Positions 12,074-38,200 of a stretch of 64,000 bases of DNA are shown piece after piece; position 1 is the first letter of the stretch, and each line of letters opens with the position of its first letter. This stretch comes from Tubulanus polymorphus (lineage: Eukaryota > Nemertea > Palaeonemertea > Tubulaniformes > Tubulanidae), in the NCBI RefSeq assembly GCF_964204645.1, contig NW_027437430.1:1-64000 (forward strand). The letters are read 5' to 3'. The position numbers were made by a program, and so were the translations under genes. The notes beneath the pieces were generated by a model. The model saw only the letters and a list, made by a program, of their open reading frames with translations. It was not told where the DNA came from and did not search any database.

Positions 12074-12109
12074 CTAGCCATCGACCAAAACAGGCTTTCA
12101 ACCTTTTGC
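12066..12109 (-). repeat. Right terminal inverted repeat of the transposon
   Basis: This is the inverted partner of 7-50. It lies about 120 bp upstream of the first possible start codon of the element gene (11946, minus strand), so this end probably carries the promoter for the transposase gene. Confidence 0.9.
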
Positions 12110-12569
12110 CGCAAGCCGAGTGATGTTCCTCCTTAAAACAGTCTATATTTACACCTTTAATCACCAATGATCGTTAAGGTGATTATTGCAATTTAATCCT
12201 GTTCCATTGTTCTATATTTAGATGTTTGTTTTTACGTTCATCCATCCGTGAAATAAACACAATACATACAAAACTGCCGGCATGTAAATCGAATATATCA
12301 ATCAAAATTAAATCAAGTCCATGATGTTTTATTGCTAAATGTAAATAAACCTTTTATTCGAATGCAACAGTTTTTTTATGTCGGTTTTTTATGAAATAAG
12401 TATTCAAGACACACACACATATGTGATTATACAATTTGATTAATATTGGTTGACAGTTTTCTGATTGATAATTCCAACAACCGTCTTTGAATTTTAAGAG
12501 GCCTCTACTATAAGTGTCATTCAGTATGTTCTGTTTGTTTATTTCAGTAGTCAGTATAGATAGAGATCT
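12110..12569. other. PCIF1 upstream region
   Basis: AT-rich non-coding sequence between the transposon end and the PCIF1 start. A splice acceptor (TTTATTTCAG, ending at 12547) lies 22 bp before the start codon, so at least one non-coding first exon should lie upstream, either in this interval or within/beyond the transposon. Confidence 0.5.
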
Positions 12570-15500
12570 ATGTATGTAAAGATGGCAGAAGCTGATGATT
12601 CAGTTAAATTGCCACTTACTGTGGATAAGATCGATATTAAATCTGCTACCAATAACCAGCATACGACAGTAGATACAAGCAGTTCAGGGGATTCTCCTAT
12701 ACCGCAGTCGCCGGCTGTTGGTCCATCTCCTCACGTGTTTGGTGGATCTCCTGGCTCGGTTGATCCTGTTCACGATTTACCACAAGAATTACTGAACGCG
12801 GGATGGAGACGATTCTGGAGTAAACGCGAAGGACAGCCTTATTTCTTCAATAAAATTACGAATCAGTCTTTATGGGAAATGCCAACGATTGATGGGAGAC
12901 CCGCAAAGGTATAGAAATTGTCTTTGAATCTTCCACTCTCAGCTTACTTCATTCAACTGAACTGACTACATTTTAGACTAAAATATCAATGACTTTATTG
13001 CAGCACGATCATCTGAGCGATCCACTAGGTATTCAGACATCTCCACCGGCGCAGTTAGTTCCAGGTTCAACACCAGTTGGTGAGAAAAGAAGAGCAAGCA
13101 CCGACCATGGAGGCAGTCCCCCTAAACGTCCTGCCCAAAGTATTGGGTAAGCCTTGTTATAATTGAATGTTCGTGAATGAAGATTGATAAAATTGAGTTA
13201 TTTCCAGGGTTCTTAATGATCAGGGAGTTACTAAATTGTTTCAACTTGATTTTCAGACCATTCTGGAATTTTGAATTACACAGCAATGTTATTATCTACG
13301 AACAACCGATAAAAGCGATTCCACCGCCTCATCCAGATATAGAAAATATGCGATTGCAAAGTATGGTGAAATTACGACAACAGTATCAAGAACTTTGCCA
13401 TTCAAGAGAAGGTAAATTTAAACTGTTGTTGCTCGCTTTCAAAAGCTACCATGGGTTGGCTTCTGATTACTTCTCTGCAAACTTCTGGCAAAATATTCCT
13501 GTTATCGGACAATTTGCTTATTATACCCAAACTATAGGCTTAGTACCTTAGATATTTTTGATATCCGAGTGGTGCCATCTGAGGAGCTAGCTGGCCAATA
13601 AAAGAGATTTTTGACAATTTTGAGAATTTTATTGGGTTTCTTAGGAATTGAAGCTCCGAAAGAATCTTTCAACCGATGGTTAATCGAAAGACAAATAATC
13701 AATAAAGATGAAGACTACATGTTCCCTAGTGACTGCGTACCTGAAATCTCTCAGTCAATGTACCGCGAGATTATGAATGATATACCGATCAAACTTGTGA
13801 AACCGAAATATTCCATGGACGCTCGCAGGCAACTGTTGAAATACGCGGAGGCAGCAAAAACGATGGTTGAATCACGGAATTCAACTCCGGAAAGTCGGAA
13901 AATAGTCAAATGGAACGCTGAAGATACGTTTATATGGTTACGCAAACAATCAAATGCTTCATATGAAGACTACCTTGTAAGTGTGATTTCATTCCTGGAA
14001 AATTCGCATTCTTCATACTCTGGGAAGATCGTTGAAAAAGATTTAAAAATAATATTTTTCAGGAAAGGTTGGCTCACTTGAAACGGCAGTGCCAGCCTCA
14101 TTTAACAGAAACGGCTAAAACATCAGTGGAAGGAATCTGCAGTAAAGTCTATCATTTCTCGTGTGAATACGCGAAGAAAATACGAGAAAAACATTGGGAA
14201 TTATTATCACAGCACAACATAAAACGTAAGTGCAAATTCATACATCAACGATTGAAGTTCCAATATAATTCAGGTGTGCGAAAAAGCTTTCATTTATACC
14301 TATTTTACTTGATTATTTATTGTTATTCTATCTAGCACCTGATAGTGAAAGTATTCCACCTATTAGGAAGGTAATGTGTTACCCTGTACTGCTATCAGTG
14401 CCTTGTCCGCGGTTACCATCACCTGAAATACAGTTCACCAATGAAGGAGTTACATTACGCTATAAATCGGAAACCATCAGAATAAATACGGATCATTTTC
14501 AAAAATTAGTAAGTAGTGATTTTTTGAATTATACGGACACGTAACATCGGATAAAAACGTAATCCTTGTCCGTTCATTCGTAGGAACAATTGTACAGATG
14601 GAATTGTAAAGATGATCCCAGATTCGATAATTATCTCGCTAGATGTTGGTGCCTGATGAAACGATATCAGGTACAAAAAAGAAACTTTTATGAAAAATTG
14701 TTCTAATTCAGTGAATATTCGGATTTAATGTAAGACTTGTTTTCTTTCAATGTTTTAGTCGATGTTTGGTATCGGTAATGAAGGAGTGAGTTTACAAGGA
14801 GCTTTGCCCGTGGCTGTATTCGAATGTTTGCACAGATTATTCGGTGTTACGTTTGAGTGTTTCGCATCTCCTTTGAATTGCTACTTCAAACAATTCTGTT
14901 CTGCATTCCCAGATACTGACGGTTATTTCGGATCTCGAGGGTCAGTATTGAAGAAGAATTCACAAATAGATTAAACATCTAAATCGATTTAGATTTTTGA
15001 TTTTTTTCTGAAACTAGATAGATCATTGAACTCTGAATTAATACCAGCTGTTCATCTTTTAGATCACTGCTGAAATTTCAACCAGTCAGTGGTTCATTTG
15101 AAGCTAATCCTCCATTCTGCGAAGAACTGATGGAAACAATGGTCGACCATTTCGAAGTATGTTTATGCAATTATTACTATAATAATTAATCCTATAATCA
15201 AAATGCTTTTATTTATCGAAATGATTGAATTTTGCTTGTAGAGTTTATTACTGGAATCGAGTGAACCGTTGTCATTTATCGTATGTATTCCCGAATGGAG
15301 GGATCCACCGACAGAAGCTCTTATTAGATTAGAATCTAGTCGATTTAACCGTAAACAATTAGTCATCCCTCCATTTGAACATGAATACAGACATGGCTTC
15401 CAACATATCGTAGCAAAGTAAGTTTTTGATTTTACCAGAAAATGATTTCCGGTTGTGAAGTTTTTACCGGGAAAAAGACCGCTATATTAAAATTTTTTCT

Positions 15501-15646
15501 GTAGGAATGAAACGAATATTAAAGCAATGCACGGAACTTTGATAATCTTCCTACAAAATGAAGCTGGCCTTTCTAAGTGGGAACCTACAGCGGATAGACT
15601 TCATGAACTACGGTTAGCATTTCGACCTAAAGACAGAGCTCATTGA
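12570..15646 (+). CDS. PCIF1: PCIF1, cap-specific N6-methyladenosine methyltransferase (CAPAM)
   Basis: Exons: 12570-12908, 13004-13146, 13257-13411, 13645-13976, 14063-14225, 14336-14508, 14584-14670, 14759-14940, 15063-15156, 15242-15417, 15505-15646; 661 residues (human protein about 700). The enzyme binds the phosphorylated RNA polymerase II tail and methylates N6 of 2'-O-methyladenosine next to the mRNA cap, in the nucleus. A WW domain (about residues 70-105; AGWRRFW...NQSLWEMP) precedes the helical and methyltransferase domains; the catalytic NPPF motif is at about 540-543, within [13 protein letters not shown]. The C-terminal Ser-rich tail of the human protein is missing. The start could be 12570 or the next in-frame ATG at 12582 (MAEAD). 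Polyadenylation signals AATAAA lie at 15801 and 17339. Confidence 0.95.
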
Positions 15647-17915
15647 TGTGAATTCTGCTAAATTGATCGTTGTTCAGATTATCTATTTTACTCGTTTGCG
15701 CTAGTGCATGACATGACAGATATACAGAACACTAGCTCCGCATTGTTTCATAAAAAGACGAATAACTTGTGACGTGTAAATTACATAAAGCTAATTGGGA
15801 AATAAAATGATTGCAGTATTACAGCTCATAATTTTGCACGCCATCATTAAAAATGTAAGCATAATTATTATTGATACATGAGCACATGTATATGAGCAGC
15901 GTTATGATTACTGATATTTGAATATGTCCATGTCTATTACATTGGTTATCGTTACTGTAAATTAACAAAAGATGTAAATATTACATTTAGTGGGTTTAGA
16001 CATAACAATTGATACTGCCTCATAAAATGGCAGATTACTGGAAATAAGGGATATTTGAACCTGAACAGTTTCGATAAATGTAGTCACCTGTCATTGTTAT
16101 GTAGAAATAATCTGTGGTTATTTGAATGAATGACTAAATGACTACAGTGGAACCTCGTTACAACAAATTTCAGAGACCAGAAAATATGTTCGTCATAACC
16201 AATAGTTCATTACATCCAGTATGAAATTTTTAAGATTATCCTATTTGGGATGAAATTCTTTGTAATAACCGATAAATTGTTATATGAGGTCATTATAACG
16301 AGGTGCCAACTGTATAGCTGTTCAAGATTCTGTGCGGTATTTCAATGGCAGCTTTTATATTGTGAATATTCTGAGTAATGTTTAACCTAATGGTCCAAAT
16401 CAAGCAGGGTTCATACTATAGATTTCTGACAATGAGATTATTGAATCAGTTGCATTATTGTCTTATTGGAATCATGACAAATTCTAAAAAATAAAAACAG
16501 TTTCTTCCCCTTAAGCAATAACCCAAAATTCGCCTATTCAATCAATAGATTGGTATTTGTAGTGTGAACCTAACTCAATTTTCCATTTTATACTTATAAC
16601 TGATATATAACAATATTTTTCTGTGCCGCATTTGTCTATCTCAAAACATCTTGTTCGCCACCCTTTGTATTTATAGTTTTCTAAGTTGTAGTTTTTCTCT
16701 AGTTGTTATCATTATGCCAGATGGTTTTAATGTAAATAACTTTATTGTTTTGTACATAATTATATAATGTACATCATAATCAATCATATTCCTTCTGAAC
16801 AAATAATGCAGTGTATGTTGGATACTCATGATATCTTAGCTACTTGTATATGCATCATCTGCATTAATTTTTGTTTTCAGCATTTTATGCGATGTTTTAA
16901 ACTTGATAAATTTTATTGTACATATACTGAATACTATTAGTATTATGTACTCTTATATTTGGTAATTTTCGAAAGACAGGCCCAAGATTTTCTGAATAAA
17001 ATGAAGGATATCCTGCTGCATTTGGGGTCTTACACTAAGTGGTCTTATGATTGAAATGTACCAAACACTTTGGGGGAATTGGATTAAATCTAACAATATA
17101 ATTCCTGCTTATTATGTAGGACAGTTGTGTTATCGCAATAACAGGTTGAATGAAGCAATTTTTAAAGATGTATCTTTTATTTTAACTTTATACAAGCATT
17201 CTCATGTTCACATGTATGTGCTAATAATTCTATAATTTCGATTCCGGTTATTAGTTTCACCATTATTTTAGAGTGCAATATATCGTCCTTCATTGTAAAT
17301 TTTATATAACGATTAATTTAAAAACTTTAGTTCGTGTAAATAAAGATTAGATTTACAAGTAAGTTATCGACTTAGGTGTCATTAGTGTGGCTTTCTTCAA
17401 GAGGAGTCTATAACCATAAGTCAACCTCTGCTATACTGCCCATGTCAATGACCTATGACTGGTTTTAAGAGGTGTTCTTTCTGACCAGTGCCAAGACAAA
17501 TACACATGCTCCATTCACAGGGAATTGGGCAGGGATGGCAGTATATCGGAGGTTGAATGTAGGTAGTCGGTCAACACTGACTGACGTCGAGGGTAAATGG
17601 AAAATGAAAACTGATCAGTACCGGTATGTCGGTTTCGTAAATCCCATGAGAAGTTCATCCTTGCATAATCTGAATCGTCACAATCAATAATATCATAAAG
17701 ATAAATCAGATATAAAATATAAAATCAATTTTTTATTTCCATATCCAGGACTGGAAAAACAACTGATACAAAACAAAATGAAACATGAAATGGTGAACTA
17801 CATAATTGCCATATTCTTTGCAAGACACGACCTATGATACATTATTATCTAAGTCTATGATGTGCACGTGTTATATTTATGATTATTCTTATCCTCTATA
17901 CTATTGAGTTAAACT
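15647..17915. other. PCIF1 3' UTR and convergent 3' end of the PARP gene
   Basis: No coding sequence recognised. AATAAA on the plus strand at 15801 and 17339 could end short and long PCIF1 transcripts. On the minus strand AATAAA at 17737-17732 fits the end of the PARP gene. A 168-bp MITE sits at 16145-16312. Confidence 0.6.
16145..16312. mobile_element. Pogo/Tigger-like MITE (168 bp)
   Basis: The left end CAGTGGAACCTCGTTACAAC is mirrored by CAGTTGGCACCTCGTTATAA on the other strand at the right end. TA dinucleotides flank both sides (16143-16144 and 16313-16314), as expected for Tc1/mariner-type insertion. The CAGTKGAACCTCGTTA terminus is typical of pogo/Tigger elements. It lies in the presumed long 3' UTR of PCIF1. 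Confidence 0.8.
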
Positions 17916-20900
17916 CTATTTGTAGTTGAATTTAACTTTGATCAAGTATTTCATTTTTATTTGGCTCGTGTCGTAGACGATAAACTCGTTATAATTCAGA
18001 GTATAACCACGTGGATTATTAACGCCAGTATCTTGAGCTTTACCCATTGGAACAATGATACCATCCGATCTGAAAGTTAAAATAGAATATCTCATCATAT
18101 AAGAGTTAAAAAGAAATTTTCATTGGATTATTACCGATGTATAGTAGTCAGAATATCGAGATATTTTACTTACGTAGTGAAGTCTGCAGTTGCATTTGGT
18201 GCTACGCTACCGAGACCTTTAACACTATGTTTACCGGCTGGGAGTTTGTTAGCAGTGTAATTAGCATTAAGCAACTCATTCACTCCTCCGAGAGCAACCT
18301 ATAATATATACTGTAATCATTAGTTCCATCATAATGATTACTTCATTGTTAGAAAATGCATGATTTCAATGAACTTACATCGCATAAAACGAGGAGACCA
18401 ATATTCTTAGATCGCGTCGTGAAACAATAATTGGCACTTTTGCTCGACATATCAGCAAAATAAACTCCTTTACCAAACTGAAATAGTGATGAAATAAACC
18501 TTTAGATGGATAAGTAATCATTGAGTTGAAAATGAGTTACTTATGATTAGCTTACCATGTAACCAGTAACCGGAGCTTCGGGTGGAGCAATACGTAAACC
18601 TTTCTGTAAGATTCCACACCAATTTGTTAGTCGTGATCCGTGCCATAACAATTTCCTATATGAGCAAAATTCAAACAATATCAATAGTTTTATTTGGTTT
18701 TTGCACTAGAATTGGAAACTGTAAAACTCACCTATTTCCGAGATCCTTCTTGAATTTCTCGGCCTCACCCTCTTTTTCGCATTCAAATACATCAACAATT
18801 TTCATAGAATAATGATTATGTGTATCGGCATGTGTGTTCTTTAGATAATCTTCTACCATCTATAAACAAACATTCGAATGTCAAATTTCTGGAGTGTTAG
18901 TTACAGATCAATTCTCGCTATAGTGATTCACCTACCTTGAAATCTGGAGAATCTTGATCCAGCGGTTTTAAGCCACATTTCAATGATTTATAATGTTGAT
19001 CAACTGGATTTTCATCACTCTTCGAGTCTTCTCGCAACATTTTCATCGCTATTTCTATATCACCCAAAGCCTAAGTGACATTTCAACAATATTATATCTA
19101 CCGATATATATGTAACTTAGAGAATATAACCAAAACAATCGATATACCGGTACCTCTAATAAGTTAGATTTCATCTTGACTTCTGCTTCAGTTTTAATCA
19201 ATGGAGGTGTACGCATGCTGGAAATTAATCATTTTTACACTTCATTTCTGACCCAGATATTTTTTCCTTTATCAGTATCTTGTTATTTGTGATCACGTAC
19301 CCGAAATCATGTGGAATTCTAGTATAAAACGCATCACAAGCGGCTACCAATCTACGACCGGTATCGTTATTTTGGATGCATGTTTCTATTTCTTTCAAAG
19401 CTGTGTAACCGGCTTTAATCTGAGCAGTCGTCAATTTACCTACATTATCAATCAAATACATTGAATAAAATGAACTTCAAATAATTGCAGGTAGATGTAG
19501 AAAAACAAAACTCACCTAATGGCGCCTTTTTAGCATCGTACTTCATTTCAACTACAGCATCTTCCATTGATTTAACATCACATATCAGGTTAATCAGAGC
19601 CTGAAAGTGAAAATACAACCAGTCAACAAATTCATACACAAACAAACAGTCAAACTCAGTTAGGTCTTTAACGGATAAGTCATCACATTAACTAAGTTAT
19701 CTATTTCTAAGTGCCAATTCGTATTTCCAAATCAATTCACTTCGCAAAATGAGCCATCATTTGGATAAGTCATCAACACAATGATTGTCCCAGCTACGAC
19801 TTAAGCGAGTTTAACTTTTTAACATCAGAGCTTAGTCTACTATCTATCCATATTGTACTACGGATTGCAGCACTAAACAAAGCTTTGCGCTGACCTGTAA
19901 GCGAATATCAATTTTCGACGCAGGGACATCTTTCTTTGGTTTGCTTTCATTCTCTTCTTTCACATTCTACATTGGAAAACAACTTAACACGTATACATAG
20001 CTGAACATATGAAAGCGAATATACTGAGATGTTGTATTAAACACAGTGTTATGTACCTCAGTACTGTAATCCATCTCTAACATATCATACTTCCCTGGAA
20101 CTTTAGTGAAAGCCTTACGACTGTGCCACTCATTTTTTGTTTTATCCTTGAACCTGCAAATGTAATCACCAGTTTTCTTTCCAATCGCTTACTTGATTGC
20201 ATTAGTTAGAAAATACAGTAAAGAGAGGACATACTTTGAACAGAATAATTGCTTTGCTTTCTCCACATCACTGCCGCACGGTGTGAGACTATTTTGTCCA
20301 TTTTTACCAACTCTTCCCCAACGAAACCAAACATCATATCGTTTTGCTTTGTCATCTTCCAGTAATTGACATATGTAATATTTGTTATTGTTATTTTTCA
20401 AATTTGTCTATAAAATAAAAATACCTCATGATTTTCAATATTCTAATACATGCACCGGTAGTTCAAACATTCATCCATAAAATGAAGTGAATTGCTCACC
20501 TGGTTCAGCATGGCATCATATATGTCATTGCCTTCACAATACACATGAGCAACACCTATCTTACTGTGGCATTCTGTATCAACCGGCGCTTTACCCTTGA
20601 TAACAACTGTCTTCACTAAAGAAATTCACAATTTTTATATTACCTATTGACAACGGATCGTAGCCAATACAACAACTTCAGAAATCCAGTAAATTCATAT
20701 TTACCTTTAGAGTCATCTTGCGCCATTCCAGATGATTTCGACCCTGCTGATTTTGCTACTCTACCACTTTTACTTGCACCACTTTTAGCATTAGATTTTG
20801 GTTTGATATCCTCACTACTTGCAGACGTCATTACTTCATCATTCTCTTCATCTTCATTTTCTTTCTTTACTGGAGAAGCAGCATCTTAAAAATTGATTTC

Positions 20901-22128
20901 ATTACATTTTTAGCATTAATCAATATTTGCTTTCTATGCAATTCGCATTTTCAATTTCACTTAATAGATACACAAGAAATCGATACCTGATTTTTTTCGC
21001 CGGATCGTTCGGATTTTTTTAGTTCCTGTATTTTCTTGTTCCATTTTTTTCATGTCAATGGAATAATTGCTACCGGAATAAGACAGTAATACGGTAGCAT
21101 TATCAGCCTGTTTCGCTTGTTCTAAAGCCGATGCTTGTTCGATGTTGTAAGGATTCCAGTCATTTCTATCATCTTCCCATTCCCACAAATAATACCCTAA
21201 AAACAATTAGAAAATATTTTCCGATTGAAAAAGAAAATTCATAACCCCAGTGAATTCATGTACTGATTATGGTTTTAATTCTTTAAGCGCAAGTATTTTC
21301 AATGGTTTCAAAACTGCTCTAAAGACTTTATTTTTCTACCCAGGCATCGGACTTCAAATACCGGTATTTCAATTGTAAACATTTTCTTTTATTAAATCAA
21401 CCACTGATTGTTTAAACATACTTTTCAATGTTTTAATTGCCTTAAAATGGTGTCTACCACTAAATAGGGCACAAAAGATGGCAATAACAATAGTGTTATA
21501 ATAATAATAATAAGCTAATATGTACCATCATCACTTGTGTCATGGTAAGTACACCGCACTCTCCGCTGCCAACCAGTTTTTTTATTTTTCTGAGTTCCTT
21601 TCGCGAAATTGATCAGTACAGAGACACCAGATATTGAGAGCGTAACCTAAAAAAACAAATATGATGCAACAATAAACTATAAACAGCACATTCAGAAAAC
21701 CAGAAAAATCAGCAGAATCACGCATTAAACTTACATCCTTCTTTTTGTTCTGATAGGCATTACATATTTGTGTATTGTGTTGATCTGAATATTTCGTCCA
21801 CTTTTCGTTATCTTCCCATTCCCAATGTAATGACAAATTCACTGATGGCTGTTCATCACCACTGTTCTTTGCTGATCTTGTTGAAGACCTTTGTTTTTTA
21901 CTGGGTGTTTCAGCTGCATCTCCCCCACCACCTTTCAATTCATAAAGTAAACAAAGCGCAAATTGTATAATCATTTGTTAAAAATAAGGCAATACGCCAC
22001 AATGAATGTATCTTTAAATGGGTCTCCAAAGAATTGTGAACAAAGTTTAATTTGAATTTGCGTTTATACCAAAAAGCATCAGTCTCGTCATTTTTACCTG
22101 TTGTTGCTTTTCGTTTAGGGCGTGGCAT
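17916..22128 (-). CDS. PARP2-type poly(ADP-ribose) polymerase with two WWE domains
   Basis: Eighteen exons: 22128-22098, 21931-21735, 21646-21526, 21196-20987, 20884-20705, 20615-20500, 20407-20235, 20153-20057, 19966-19895, 19600-19516, 19439-19301, 19217-19154, 19070-18936, 18859-18732, 18655-18556, 18477-18379, 18298-18174, 18069-17916; 741 residues. It should add ADP-ribose chains from NAD+ to proteins at DNA breaks, in the nucleus. Order: basic N-terminus (MPRPKRKA), WWE 1 (about 45-112; WEWEDNEKW), WWE 2 (about 117-185; [10 protein letters not shown]), Ser/Lys-rich linker, WGR (about 247-370; [10 protein letters not shown]), helical regulatory domain, and ADP-ribosyltransferase domain. 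The catalytic triad is complete: H588 (WHGSR), Y622 (GVYFADM), E719 (NEFIVYD), so chain-forming activity is expected. The catalytic half is closest to PARP2 by eye. Human PARP2 (583 residues) has no WWE domains. Confidence 0.93.
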
Positions 22129-35202
<13,074 letters not shown>

Positions 35203-38200
35203 CGCTGGTAATTTACGTTTCGAAAATCTCTACGGCGAATAAATGTCATCGCGCTTCGGTAAAAAGTGAGGTCGTTTTATCATCATCATCATCATCATTC
35301 TGTGAACTGGCTGTTAGGAACGTGCGTAGTTATAATCTCTCGATGTATGGAACGGAGGAACCGCTCTAAAACTGTCTTCTATGTGTACGATGTTTATGGG
35401 TAATAATTCTAAGAGTGATATAATATAAACCGTAATTCCTCTGTGATGAACGTTCAGCTTAACATGTGTAGTCTGTGATGAGACCGATAGTTAGTGAGTG
35501 CCTTTTCACGCCCTGAAAACTTGTTTTTATTTTTACTCCTGAGGCGAAATGAGAGAAATAACTTCGAGAACAAAATAGTATTTGATTAATCTTCCTGATG
35601 ACTGTAACGGCGAATCATTTCATTCAATTAATCGCATATTTTTGGATCAGATTATTTATTTATTTTCAGGAATTCGTTATTCTTGTAATAGCGCTGAAAA
35701 CTATTTTCTCTTGAGGCTGCCACCAGTATTAGAATTGTTCCATAAAACGTAAACGCTATTAAGTGGCAATCACTAAAATCCTAATGTTGATATTGAGAAG
35801 GTTATACAAGAGTGCCTGTCTTCGCGGATGTATCTTTTATAAGTTTTTAAACGTAATGCCTTCAGATAACGTAATGCTCATGACTTGTAAAACATTGAAA
35901 CCTTCAATTGCGTGTGCCATTTGGTCAGTATTTCATGATTCTGTAAAATGAGAGAATAAAAACGAGTCCATGCCGGTGTTTGAAATTCATTACAAGTGAA
36001 AACACACTATAAATATCCTAAATCCTAGTTTATGTCATATGTTTGATATGCTTGATATGATACAACAATGGCACTTATTGAGACTGTGTTTTAGGCCAGT
36101 GTGTATAGTAATGGGTCTATAATTTGTATTGTGTGGATGTCTGTATGTAACTAGTACATTGTGTCACTTTTAAGAAAAAGGAATGATATAAAAGAATGAA
36201 TGATCATGTATCGGAAGTGTATCTATGATACACATTTATATACATTAGAGTTTCAACTGAAAAAGTGAACTCCTTGGGTTCTATTGCAAGCTGCCAAACA
36301 TACATGTGCGTGTATATGATAATGTAACGATATAAGATTGTTAAAATTTGATAATATAAAATGAGGTATGATAATTGATATCAAAGAATTGCTGAAAAAT
36401 TGCCACTGATGAAATTTTTTTAAAGAATTAGAAGTATGGGTTCATTGATCAGGTATTCAAACTATAAGATTCTTAGCTGATTATGCCTGCTGTTATTAAA
36501 TGATGTGTATACTAATCAGTTGTCATTTAATCTTTATATTTTTCTATTTGAAAATTGAATACCTTCCACCATCGACGACGAATTTCTTCCATTTTATGTG
36601 AAAATGCTGATCTTTTTTTAAGGTTTTTTTTGTACAATTTACTAACATTCTCCTGAAATTGATGCGGTCGATTGTAACCATCCCGTCGAACTTGCTGAAA
36701 ACTGCTATATACACACAGTAACACACTGTACTTGGTGATTTGATAAACAGCAGAACTTATCAGTGTTTGAAATACTCAGAATTGAGACGATCAATCAGTG
36801 GATTGTGAGCACCCTCTATTGAGTTAGATATTCACCGAGATTTCGTGTCACTAATTTCTAATTCTGTTATTCGCTTAAAAGTTACATTCTTAGTTATTCA
36901 ATCCTATGCAGCGGATCTTTTTCAAATGCAGCGCTATCTTATTTTACACGATTTTCTGCTGTTATTGATTCATGCAATTATTTTAGATATTTCTGGCTGT
37001 CTATGCAGGTAATTTGGTTTATTTATGAATTCATGGATGTTTGATTTTATCCAGAATGAGATTTCTACATTATGCATTGTTCCCAATTCAATGATTTATC
37101 AGATGTTGTTTATTTTTATGTGTATTAGAAAACAAAACCAGTTTTTAAGAACCAACTTTTAATCTTGCTAGAGATGCAATGTGATTGGATTTATTCCCGT
37201 ATAAGTAATTGTTAACCAAATGACCATAGTTTAACCATTACAGGTATATCGCCACGTGAATGACTGATATTGCGAAATGCAGTTGATTTTATTGTAATTT
37301 ATCAAGTCTTAAATACGAGTATAAGATTATGAGTAGTGTACTTAGAGTAAGGATCAGTAACTCTTGATTCAAGATCTTTAAAGTCATGATGTTCTTTGTA
37401 AATGAGAATTATTTGATCCTTATTTTATTAGTGTTTAATTATGAATATGAACCAGGCTGATCGAAGCCTAGCTTTATCAACTACCTCACCTTGTTTATCC
37501 CCTGGTTGTAAATAAATGTTGACGTGTAATTTTGTCCGATTTTAACATATATGAATATGACTTTAATTTTGAAACCAATGGTGGTAATGTCCATAAAAAA
37601 ACGTGTATTCTATAATAATATATTTGTTGTAATGTTTTAAGCGTATTTCACATGTCCAAAGCTGCTTGTCGCTGTCATCTAATGTCATACGATCGACACG
37701 AATACGGCGACCTCACTCCTTGTGCACGTCTTCAGTGAACGTGGTCTTGTTTTGCTCTAGAAAAACTTTGGCTTCCAAACCAGTTATTGATGGTTGATAA
37801 GCTATGATGATGATAGAAGGTGCAGCATTCTGTTATTATTTGCGACGTCACTGGATTACTCGGTGATCTATGTACATGTTCTCCATCATGTGGCTTATAT
37901 TGTAAATACTAAATGCATTTTCATGTTTGTCTGTCACTGATATTTGTGTACTGAGCATTTAGTCACTACTGGAAATGGAAAAAAATATAAACCGTAATTA
38001 TAAGAAAAACTGGCGATTTGAACTTTTCTCTTGTTTGTTTTACGCTCTGCAGATGTCACTCCTTCCTAGCAGATTCAACTTCAGCTCACTTTAAAGTTCC
38101 GAGGGTAAGAATTGCAGGAAATCCTACTCTCTCTTCGATATTCGAATGATTTTAATCCATCAGAATCCCTATAGTAAAATACCACGCACTCAATTTCTTT

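Larger units (their letters stand above)
7..12109. mobile_element. 12.1-kb DNA transposon, MULE/Zisupton-like, with 44-bp TIRs
   Basis: The two ends are inverted copies: bases 7-50 match the reverse complement of 12066-12109 at 43 of 44 positions (only position 40 differs). Between them lie a subterminal repeat array (about 1081-1965), one long minus-strand multi-exon gene (2737-11946) and at least one nested small element. The transposase core (D-D-E with a CxxH motif, followed by a SWIM finger) places it near the MULE/Zisupton-type cut-and-paste elements; the exact superfamily is inference. An uninterrupted 5.7-kb last exon and near-identical TIRs suggest a young, possibly active copy. Only six bases precede the left end, and they do not match the right flank, so a target-site duplication cannot be verified. 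Confidence 0.85.
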
